Shown here: piece by piece, positions 24,434 to 34,000 of the stretch | How the letters are laid out: each line of letters opens with the position of its first letter | Position numbering within the stretch: position 1 is the first letter of the stretch | From: Trifolium pratense | Lineage: Eukaryota; Streptophyta; Magnoliopsida; Fabales; Fabaceae | Reading direction: 5' to 3' | Assembly: GCF_020283565.1 (NCBI RefSeq) | Contig: NC_060063.1 | Span: 48,444,856-48,508,855, forward strand | Length of the DNA stretch: 64,000 nucleotides | Notes under the pieces: generated by a model | The model's input: the letters and a program-made list of their open reading frames with translations, nothing else | The model's database searches: none | What the model was told of the DNA's origin: nothing | Program-made: the position numbers and the translations under genes

Positions 24434-25596
24434 CTATGTAAAAACACAAAGATAATAATTAGAGATTATATAAACAAAAGTATCAAAGATTCATAAATTT
24501 ATATTAAATAAAATAAAGTGTCATTCACTTACAACAATCTGGCAAGGAAAAATAATTAAGCAACACCTAAATACTTTAGTTTATGGCCAAAATTAAGAGA
24601 GAAGAAACAAAACTAAAAATGTAAATACGGACCTAAACAGGTAGGCGTGTAAATACAAAAGCCTGAAAAACACAACTATTCTGAAAAAACAGAGCAATAA
24701 TGATCTAAACCATTACTTAGTGTTCTTAATTTTCACACATGCAATATTGGTTTGCTTTGGGGTAGTAGCATGAGCTTCATGAAAATCTAAATACCATAGT
24801 TTATGTGAAAAAATTAATAGGGAAGAAACAAAACCACATGCAGAACAAAATAAACAACTTCTGAAGAACATGAATATACCTTATTGTTTTTCACAAATTT
24901 GACAAAAACACACAAAAAAATATACTCTTGCACATAAATAGAAATCAACATTTGAGAAGCTGGTATACACGACATGCAATAGTGGAGGTATGAGATTCAT
25001 CAAAAAGAGAATCATTGAAACAATTTGTGAAATTGAAATTCATGATTGAGCAACAATGAAAAGAGAACACAGGAGGATGAGTATTTTGTTTTTAAAAAGA
25101 GAATAAAAGAGAAAGAGAGAAAGAAAAGGGATTTGCGTGAGATAGTTGAAGAAAGAAAAATATTTGACACTAACGATTGCCAAAAAATAGCATTATCAAT
25201 TAATCCCTAAAAAATAGCAATATTAATTGCAGGCATTCATTACAGTTAATTAGTCATTACTTCCTCTTATTTAAGTAGATATTGCTTCTTCTTTTTTTTT
25301 TGGTACAAAAGTGGATATTGTTTTTTCTTAAGTGAATTGTGTTTTCGAAAAATTAAATATATATGGCAAGTGTAGTTTTCTAGGCCAGACTAAAGTCACA
25401 CTTGTAAATATGATTCACTAATTTTTTTTTTTCAATTTAGTTTTAAGTAAAGATAATTAAGGAAATTTGGTTTTAGTTGAAACAAAAACTATGTGCAAGA
25501 AATTTTTTGAGTAGTACGTTAGGATCATAAAATAGGATTAATAAGTACATTGCATAATCATTACATCCAAAAGAGCAAACAGACTTAAAAACCAAA
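24434..25596. other. Upstream region of the B3-like relic, AT-rich
   Basis: Contains a possible first exon on the minus strand (ATG at about 25043), purine-rich sequence near 25085-25150, and AT-rich DNA. No other gene, RNA or element boundary was recognised. Confidence 0.35.
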
Positions 25597-26040
25597 TCAT
25601 AATAAGTACAATACAAAAGTGAACCACCCTATTGTTGGATGACTAAGTCACATCGAATTTTATAGTGGAGGCTTCAAAGACCTGTGACATGTATAAAATT
25701 TAATAGAAAAATTTATACTTCAACCTCTACTTATAGAAATGTTTATAATTTTTTCGCGATACTTCAACCTCCGAGTATTGATAGAAAGATTCGTAATTTT
25801 TTACGCGCCACTTATAAGAAGGTTTATAATTTTTGCGTGATACATCGACCTTTGAGTATTGACCGAGAGATTTGTAATTTTCACGCGCTACTGATAAAGA
25901 GGTTTATAATCTTTGCGCGCCACTCATAGAGAGGTTTATAATCTTTGCGCACTACTTATAGAGTTTTTTTTTATTTATTTTTAGCGCCAGGTCAACATCT
26001 AAATATCGATGGAGAGGTCCAATCGCAGTTGTGAGAGATT
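25597..26040. repeat. Dispersed repeat copy 2 with degenerate GCGC tandem array
   Basis: 25597-25703 matches 21656-21760. Then at about 25704-25975 comes a degenerate tandem array built on a unit like AGAGAGGTTTATAATCTTTG followed by a GCGC-containing core (CGCGATAC, ACGCGCCAC, GCGTGATAC, ACGCGCTAC, GCGCGCCAC, GCGCACTAC). About six units with drift are visible. It ends with GGTCAACATCTAAAT, also present in copy 1. Confidence 0.65.
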
Positions 26041-26544
26041 GAATTATAGTCCTCGATACAAAAGTTCTTAGCATAATTTCTAGCATTAAGTTGTACAAAT
26101 AACTATGAGATTTATGAACATTATTTAGTAATAAGAAGTATACAAAAAGAGATTTGGTGTATACGTTTTTGAGAGATGAATTACAAAGAAAAAAAAGGAA
26201 ATTTTTGCATGTAGTTTCATTGGTTATTTTTAGCTATAAATTAGAATAATTAGAATTGAAGCTAAATTATTTAAATAAAAAAAAAAGTGAAGCTAAATTT
26301 GATTAAAAGAAATTTTAGTAGTAAAACAATTATATTAGGATGAAACCACATTACCAAAGAAACATACAAACAGATAATAGGAGATTTGTACAAAGCAACC
26401 ATTAAATACAGACATAGATAAACTAAGTTTGTAAATACACACCAAACAAATAATAAGAGATTAGTAGGGCGCCTCTGCCTCTGGTCAAGGGAAACATACA
26501 TAACATAACTATAAGAAGGTTCAGGAACATAGAATGTAATATTA
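26041..26544 (-). other. Downstream DNA of the second B3-like gene
   Basis: The first 70 nt to the left of the stop codon (about 26475-26549) continue the B3-like protein in another frame (DDNITFYVPEPSYSYVMYVS), which shows a frameshift. Further left the DNA is AT-rich with no gene. Confidence 0.45.
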
Positions 26545-27569
26545 TCATCGAGATTCACCACCAATGCCATGAAGAGTGCACAAATCGATCCAACCGCCAG
26601 AAATCATGCATGCTAGTTTACAGTCATAATCAACGCCAAAAATCAACTTGCATGGATAGCACTTGCCTTGACAATCGATCAAAATCATATTGGAGTAAGC
26701 AAAGGCAAAAACATACTCCCCAAATCCATACCATGGCAACGACTGGAAAAAAAAGATGCAATGAGTAAATAAAAAAAAATTATAAAGGCAACTAAAGAAA
26801 TTGCAAAAAAATTATTGAAAGCATATGAATACTAATGTTCCAGAATGAATATCATAAACTGTCATCTTCTTGATGAAAGAACGAATAAATAAGGAAGGTG
26901 GTGTAGGACCACAATATAAGGAAGTAGTTGAACCGGGTTCATTCCTCGGCAACAAAACCCTCAGTGGTTGTTGATAGACAGGATAAGAAATCTCAATACC
27001 CCACCTTGAGGCAAGCCGCAGTAGCAAAAGTTTAGGATTAACATAGGCAAGGGTGGCCCAAGCACCAAAGCCTACATCGTATAAATCCTTAATAAGAGAC
27101 CAACCATCATAAAAAAATAGCTCTTTAAACCTCCTCGTAACATGGACCTCAATCTCATTATCATTAAGGTCTCTGAGAATCACATACGAGGAGATGGTAT
27201 CACCCAATTCTCTCCCAAAACATCGTGGAAGCCTGCTTGTTGGCTGTATAAGATAGTTGAAAGTTAATCAATATTAGGTCTAAAAAATTATCAGCTTCAT
27301 AAAAATGACATAACATGCAACCAAACCAACAATCTAAGGACCATAAGAAAATTTCCTAATCACAAACTATCATCACAAAAATTTAATTATAAAGCAACCC
27401 ACAAACAGTAAATGATTGAAAGTTGTAAAGAACTAACACTTTCTATGTCAACCTCCATCTGATAAGTCTTCATGCTAGTGATAAGATTATCTAAAAAAGT
27501 GTCAAGATCATCTTCATTTTGTTGTGAAGCCTCGAGGTTAACAAAAGATGAACCACTGTTGTTGGCCAT
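26545..27569 (-). pseudogene. Two-domain B3-like protein gene, truncated by a frameshift
   Basis: Three exons in transcript order: 27569-27438 (acidic leader MANNSGSSFVNLEASQ), 27243-26833 and 26742-26545, all phase 0; 246 aa as read. Exon 2 encodes one B3-like half (LPRCFGRELGD ... VILRDLNDNEIEVHV ... DVGFGAWATLAYVNPKLLLL). Exon 3 encodes a second (SLPWYGFGEYVFAFAYSN ... ISGGWIDLCTLHGIGG) but hits TGA at 26547-26545 just before the expected last strands. These lie immediately downstream in a different frame (ITFYVPEPSYSYVMYV), so a 1-nt indel near 26550 probably removed the C-terminus. An in-frame upstream ATG at 27590 would add seven residues. B3 proteins are plant transcription factors; whether this copy still works is doubtful. 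Sequencing error is the alternative. Confidence 0.6.
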
Positions 27570-27860
27570 TAGATATGAGCAGGGAATCAAAGAAAGGTAT
27601 ATGCATGCAAGTATTGTGGTTGACTCTTAGTTGATCTCAAGAGGAGTTTATATACAATGATAGTCGGAGATAGTGATAGTGTAAACCAATTGGAAAGGGA
27701 AAAAAATCATTAACTGAGAAAATTACTTGCACGGCTGTTTAATGATGTAAGATGAGGCATGGTTTAGTTGGATTTAATGCAAAGAGAACACATTAGGTGC
27801 ATGCAAGAGTGGTGATGCTGCAAAAGAGGGAGAGCAGTAAGCCTACGTAGATTTATTTTT
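27570..27860 (-). promoter_or_regulatory. Upstream region of the second B3-like gene
   Basis: Contains GTTTATATACAATGA at about 27647, which on the minus strand gives TATATAAAC, a possible TATA box about 80 bp from the ATG. No further elements are claimed. Confidence 0.35.
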
Positions 27861-29215
27861 GGCTAAATTGCACTTTTGCCACCCTAAGTTTCAGAAACTT
27901 GCAATTTTGGCCCTCTAAGTTTCAAAATAGCGGTTTTGGCTCTCTATCTTTATCCCCTTTTTGCAAAAGTCCAATCTTGACCAAGTTAACGTTGATGTGA
28001 CAAGTCACTTAAAAGACCGTCCGTCACTTTTTTTTGCCATCTAATAATTAATTAAAATAAAAAATAAAAAGTTGGGGTTTTCATGGTTTGCTATTTTTTG
28101 TTTTTGACAAAATTGTTTGCTATTTTTGGATATGGATTACCAGAAAATTGAGGACAGTACTGATGCCTACGAATACATAGAAAAAATTGTAGTTCCATCA
28201 GCACCAATAGATAAATCCTTTGGCGATTCATTGAAGGAATCTCTAAATTGAGTAAATCCTCATCACCGATAATGAATTTTCCACCAAGGATCCCCACCCA
28301 TCTCTTTAATTTCTGTTGTGCACAAATAGTAACAGAAGGTAATAATAACGAAATTGCAAACAATAAGAACACAAGAAGTTTGATAACGGAGTTCCCCTTA
28401 GGTACGTCTCCGGCTGTAGAATTCGCTACAGCTCGTTTCTATTAAATGAAAGAAATGAATTAGGGTTTCAGTGTTACAAGCGGTATATATAATAATAAGA
28501 GAATGTCGAAAATACCCCTGCACCAGCCTCTTCCTGATGCATGTATGAACCATACTCAACAATTTCATCGCAAGATTATTCACAAATTTGAGCTTTTGTG
28601 TGGGATTGAAAAAAAAAACAATATTTACTTCAAAACTATGGGTCCTTTCATGACACACAAAAATCATGGATTTTGGTAAATATAACTTGAGATGGACAAA
28701 TTAAATCGCTGCTTGATGAAAACCAAAGGAATGTATAAAGAAACATAATCGAGTCAAGTGTGAGGTGGATATACATTGTTTACTCCACATTATATAACAT
28801 GGTTTTGAGGTTGTTCATAGTGTCCTTCCTTTCTAACAGCGTTGCTTCTTTCCTTCCCTTCTTGGTATGCCTTGGTTTTGAGGTTCAATAAAACTTTGCT
28901 GTTAAAAAAAAAATGGTTTTGTCCACAGCCATTTGTTGAAAGTAGTTGGTGCAAGTCTCAATGTATAAATCGCATAAAATATTGTGAGCAAGATCCAAGA
29001 ATAGAAAACAATGAAAGCCGAAAACCCCAGCTTTTTATTTTTCATTTTAATTATTAGATGATGGCAAAAAAAAAGTGATGTGACAGCTGAGTCACTTAAG
29101 TGACTTGCCACATCAACGTTGATTCAGTCAAAATTTGCCTTTTGTAAAATGGGGTAAAGATATGGTGCCAAAACTGCTATTTTGAAACTTAGGGGGCCAA
29201 GAGTGCAATTTAACC
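27861..29215. mobile_element. Pack-MULE-like element with about 200-bp TIRs and 9-bp TSD
   Basis: Inverted repeats at about 27861-28085 and 29010-29215 share GGCTAAATTGCACTTTTG-type ends, an inner TTTCAAAATAGCGGTTTTGG-type block, an ACGTTGATGTGACAAGTCAC-type block and AAAAGTTGGGGTTTTC at the inner edge. The 9-bp duplication TTTATTTTT is at 27852-27860 and 29216-29224. The roughly 930-bp interior is unrelated to the arms and richer in GC, as in Mutator-like elements that have captured host DNA. No transposase is present. Confidence 0.75.
28091..28372 (-). other. Interior open frame of the Pack-MULE-like element, possibly a captured fragment
   Basis: A 93-codon minus-strand frame starts with a signal-peptide-like stretch (MFLLFAISLLLPSVTICAQQ) followed by a basic segment (KLKRWVGILGGKF). 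I do not recognise the family. It could be a captured first exon of a gene for a small secreted protein, or chance. Confidence 0.25.
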
Positions 29216-29642
29216 TTTATTTTTTTATTAGCCACTAAGAAACAAACAAAAATCTTGAAAAAAACACAAATCTATAAAAGGCTACATGGAAATATCACAT
29301 CAACTAGCTCATCTAGATTCATTTTTTTATCGGCCACTTAATCTAATTTTAAAAAATAATAATAATAAAAAACCCGGTGTTCTACATGGAATTACTCCTG
29401 CGTCAAGTTTGCTTGGCAAAACCAAATTTTAGCAATGCAAAACCAGATTTTCAATTTCCATTTATATCATGGATATTATGTTTCAAATAATAATTAGACA
29501 TTAATGATGATTGAAACAATTTGAAGCATATTGTATGCTTATCACTTTAGCTCATATTTATAGTCACAATTAGAATGAAAAAGAAAGAAAAAAAAAAGCT
29601 ATTGATGTAAAAATTCTTTGTGGAGCATCACAATTATATATA
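29216..29642. other. Short AT-rich spacer
   Basis: AT-rich DNA between the Pack-MULE-like element and the Helitron. No gene or repeat boundary is visible except the right copy of the 9-bp duplication. Confidence 0.4.
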
Positions 29643-30031
29643 CTAGCGGGCTAGACAGACGCGTTCCGCGCCTGCCTATGTATAACTTATGTAAAAAAAA
29701 GACATGTATTATGTTATGGTGAATTTGTTAATAAAAGATTTTTATTATTAAAAAAAAGGGTATTGTTGATATTATGAGAAGTCGAGACCAAAAATATTTT
29801 TATCCTCTTTATATATAGTATACATGTAGTATTAAGTTGATAATCGTTCATGTATAGGCAACACATTTGTCACTTATTCACATTTTTATGATCTGATTTT
29901 TTTTTTTATTTTAAAAAATAACTCATTAGTTTAATGGAAGTTGTGAAACTAAGTAAAGAGTAAAATAGCTATAATGAAAATTTCATCTCAAACTCATGTA
30001 TCCTTTTTATATATTAGTATAGAAGTATAGA
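29643..30031 (-). mobile_element. Small non-autonomous Helitron, apparently complete
   Basis: On the minus strand the element begins TCTATACTTCTATACTAATA at 30031 with A just before it. It ends with a GC-rich hairpin (GGCGCG, loop, CGCGTC), a short spacer and CTAG at 29646-29643, followed by T. Insertion between A and T without target duplication is the Helitron rule. About 389 bp, AT-rich, no coding capacity. Confidence 0.65.
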
Positions 30032-30249
30032 TTATCAAAGAATAAAAGAATATTACTCATACTAACACCTTTTACAATATTGACATAAAAAAGAAAAATC
30101 TATTTCACATTTCAATGGCTCATGTTAACAACTTCACCACACTTGCACTTAATTTACTCAGAGGTGTGTATCAATTTTCATTATGTTTCGTGATTTATCA
30201 TCTTTATTTCTGAAATCGATATTATTTCAAAATTTTATGCTAACTTTAT

Positions 30250-30255
<6 letters not shown>
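30032..30255. other. Short spacer between the Helitron and the retrotransposon
   Basis: AT-rich DNA leading into the (TA)n tract. No coding or element signals were recognised. Confidence 0.4.

Positions 30256-30332
<77 letters not shown>
30256..30332. repeat. (AT)n microsatellite at the left edge of the retrotransposon
   Basis: About 38 AT dinucleotides. The tract is continued by (AT)10 at 42263-42282 on the other side of the retrotransposon, so the element landed inside this microsatellite. Confidence 0.95.
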
Positions 30333-30337
<5 letters not shown>

Positions 30338-30922
30338 TGGACTGGGCCAAGAGCTGGCCCAACCACTCATGCCCGGCATTTGGGGCATGGCCCAATAAGG
30401 GGAGACTTCCCCGACACGTCAGCCAATGACGTGTCCTGCTCGACATAACGGATAGGCAGCACGTTAAACACGTGCTCGTCTATCCATGCATGTTGATCCA
30501 ATCCACCTTGGCTTAACAGCTAAGCAGCACGTTTAACACGTGCTCCTTTATCCAACCGCATCTGTTACGGAGTCATCCATTACCCGCCAATAGCGGAACG
30601 ACTCCAAACCAGGATAGAGGCAAATAACGGCCTTCCCCTACGATACAGGGACTATCCTGGCAGTTGAGCCTATTGGGCCGGTTATCCAGGCCCAATAGAC
30701 CAACCTTTGGCCCAGCGCTGGGGGCACTATATAAGCTCTCCTATACAGGAGAGCCAGGTATTCTCAATCATTATTCAATACTCTTTCTCTCTCTTCTTTT
30801 GTATCTCTCTGTTCACTTTGCTGACTTAGGCATCGGAGCACCTGCAGGTACAAACCCCCCCTTCGGTGTGGAAGCTTGCTCAACGGACCGGCCTCAACCT
30901 TTCTGATCATCAGGTTAGATCA
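30333..30922 (+). repeat. 5' LTR
   Basis: 590 bp, ending GGTTAGATCA. It begins TATTCTGG where the 3' LTR begins TGTTCTGG, so the terminal TG has become TA. A TATA box, TATATAA, is at 30728-30734. One hairpin motif GGGGAGACTTCCCCGAC is at about 30399. Confidence 0.93.
30728..30734 (+). promoter_or_regulatory. TATA box of the 5' LTR promoter
   Basis: TATATAA in a GC-richer context (CAC-TATATAA-GCTC), about 190 bp before the LTR end. It should drive the genomic transcript encoding gag-pol. The identical copy is at 42068-42074. Confidence 0.6.
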
Positions 30923-30923
30923 G

Positions 30924-30941
30924 TGGCGCCGTCTGTGGGAA
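30924..30941 (+). other. Primer-binding site
   Basis: TGGCGCCGTCTGTGGGAA begins one base after the LTR end, where minus-strand DNA synthesis is primed by a host tRNA 3' end. It starts with the required TGG. I do not name the tRNA from sequence alone. Confidence 0.7.
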
Positions 30942-31012
30942 CTGAGTTCCTCCCCTTCTTTAATCTTTCATAAAGAAACAAAGATAAAAACCGATTCTCT
31001 CAAACTTTCACC

Positions 31013-34000
31013 ATGGCTAGTTCATCACAGCAACTCAACACCGACGCCGGCGACGACAACGTGCTCAACGTTCCATCCTCTCCGCCGCCGCAGCATAACA
31101 CCGTCCTATCACCGGTGCGTGACGATACCACCGTGACACGCGGTCCAGAAACCGACTCCCGCGACGGACGGGAGGCCTCACTCTCTTCCGATGAAGAAGA
31201 CGTCGAGATCCTAACTGATCGTCGGATGGGCAAACGCCCGCAATTGAAGCAAGAAGCTCCGGCAAACAACGCCGAACAGCCCGCCGTCTTGGCCAACTCT
31301 GAGGTCGCAGCCTTGATCGCTGCCCTCAAACAAACAACGGAGGCCATGCAGGCTCAAAATCGTCGACTGGACGAACAGAGCGAAAGAATCGCCGCGCTGG
31401 AGAAAAACCGGCGTCGCAGAAAAACCAACTCTCCCCCGCGGAGACACCAGGCTACTCCTTCCCCTCCTCGACCGGCGGCCGTCAAACATCGACGCCCCGA
31501 CTTAGAGAGGGTCGAAGTTACTCCTCGGAAGAGGGATCGTACTCCTCCACATCGCGAGGGTAGGCTCTCCCCGGGCAAGAAAGGGAAGCACGAAGCCCCC
31601 CGCCGCCATTCACCTCAAGGGTTGGCGAACATGGCCAAGCATGGCGCGTCGGGCAGCTATCGTCCTCGCAAATCTCGCAGTCCAACGCCCATGCCCGGCG
31701 ATTATTCTCCCCGGTCTTCCGAGGACCATTCTCCCAACGGGAGCGACGAGGGCGATCCCCGATGCCCTCTTTCCAGAGACATCTTAAAGAAACATATTCC
31801 AAAGGGTTTCGAGAGACCTCCTACGCTCCCCGCGTATGATGGTTTGACCGACCCCGACGATCACATAGCCAATGTCAACGCGAACCTGGATTTCAGGAAC
31901 ATTAGCGGTGCCATTAGGTGCAGACTGTTCCCAACCACGCTGAGGAAGGGAGCAATGGCATGGTACCAAAGCCTGCCCCCTCAATCCATCCATTCATGGA
32001 GGGATCTTACTGAACAGTTTTCCAGACACTTCACTGCTTCCCGCAAGCACCCAAAGACTGTGCATGCCTTGGAGGCCATATACCAAGCTGAAGACGAAAC
32101 TCTCCGCAACTTCGTCGAGAGATTCAACAAAGAGGCTGTGCAGGTCGAAACGACCGACGACATGAAGAAATACTTGCTGCAGAGGGGCCTTCGCCCGGGC
32201 AGCGATTTTGCTAAAGCGGTGGGCATAGAAAAACCACCCACCTGGGACGACCTCCTCCTAAAAGCTCAAAAGTACATCGACTACGAGGAGGTCCAGGCAG
32301 CTGATGTCGCTCGCCTTGCCCGACCTGGAAGCAGCCACCCTGCCCGCGAGTCCACCCACAAGAACGATGACAGGGGAAGCGACCGGGGACATGATAGAGG
32401 CGGCGATCGGGGCGGCGAGAGGGGCAGAGACAGAAGGAGGGGCGACAGGCGTGAATCTCGTGGCCCTCCGAGCACATTCGCCACATACACCCCCCTCGTC
32501 AAGTCACGGGGAGAAATATTTGCTGAAGTTCACATCTCTGAGTTTAACAGAGCGAATGTAAAACAGCCTAAGCCGACTCCCCTGAAGCCCGGCCAAGACA
32601 AGAATAGGTATTGCAGATACCACAAGAGTTACGGTCACAGGACCGACGATTGCATCCAGCTGAAGGATGCTATCGAAATATTAATAAGAAACGGACAGTT
32701 ACGAGAGTTCGTGAAGAGAAACAATGACCCTCGACCAGAGGCCGCGGAGACTCGCGCCGTCGAGGAGGTAGTTCCCCCACCAGCCGGGCAGAGTGGCACC
32801 AAGCAGATTGCCATGAGCGTCTCCCGGCCAGAAGACTTTGCTATCCCCAGCGGTTTTGGGGACACCCATACTAGTCCTACGCTTACCACGGGGGACTACT
32901 TCACAGACTCACTCGTCATATCCGGCGGTCACATGGACAAGCACACCGTCGGATCAATAAAAAGAAAATTCGAGGATCTCATCAATACGTCCTCGAATAT
33001 GAACGCCACGCTGGACAAGGCGAAGGGGCGATCAATGCCTTTAGCCTTCTATCGAGAAGAGCTGCCCGGTGGGACAGCCAATTTCCAAATTCCCCTCCTC
33101 GTCCGGGCAGACATGGCCAACATGGACGTTCGTCGGGTCCTCATCGATCCGGGGAGCTCCTGCGACATCATGTACGCCAGTTTGTTCAGGACCTTACAGC
33201 TGGACGAGACACACCTCACCCCGTACTTGGGCTCAGATCTCACAGGATTCAACGGGGCAACCACTAGGCCTTGGGGCTATGTCGACCTCATAGTGACTTT
33301 TGGCTCCGAGGAAACGGCCAAATCAATCAGGGTCAAATTCTTGGTCGTAGACTGCCCCTGCCTCTACCAATGCATCATCGGCAGGACGGCCATAGCAGAC
33401 CTGATGGCTGTCCCCTCCACCGCCCACCTGAAGATGAAGTACTATACTCATAAGGGGCAGGTTGCTACTCTGCACGGGGACATTGAAGCTGCGAGGAGGT
33501 GCTTTGACGCAGCATCCAAAGGCAACAACTTCATTGGCAAAGCTCCTGAAGCAAAGAAGCCAAAGCCTTCCTTGGAAACACCACCAAAGCCATCCCCGGA
33601 AGCACCACCAAGTCTGCCCGGTCCAAGTGTGAGCTCTGTTGATCTTGACAGCCGCACCTCCAAGAAAGAGCATAAGGAGGAGAAAAAGCTGAGGAAGGAG
33701 GAGAAGGAGGACGACGAGGCGAGCAAAGAGCATTATCGCCCCATTCCAGATGGAGACTTCGAGATAGTCCAGTTTGGCGAGGATCCAGAAAAAGGAGTCA
33801 AGATTGGGACAGGGCTCCCCGAATTGGCGAGGAAGCAGCTGAAAGCCTGCCTTAGAGAAAATGCTGATTTATTCGCATGGCACGCTGCCGACATGCCCGG
33901 GCTGGATCCAAACATCGCTTGTCATCAACTTACTGTCGACCCACTTGCTAGTGCTGTAGTGCAACGTAGGCGTAGGCAGTCTCCCGAAAAAGCGGAGGCT

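Noticed and set aside
30183..30446. Alternating Tyr-Ile open frames on both strands
   Set aside because: Translations of the (AT)n microsatellite and LTR start; no gene.
30664..30906. 80-aa frame present identically in both LTRs
   Set aside because: It is identical only because the LTRs are identical; it spans promoter and R/U5 sequence, and no known LTR protein matches.
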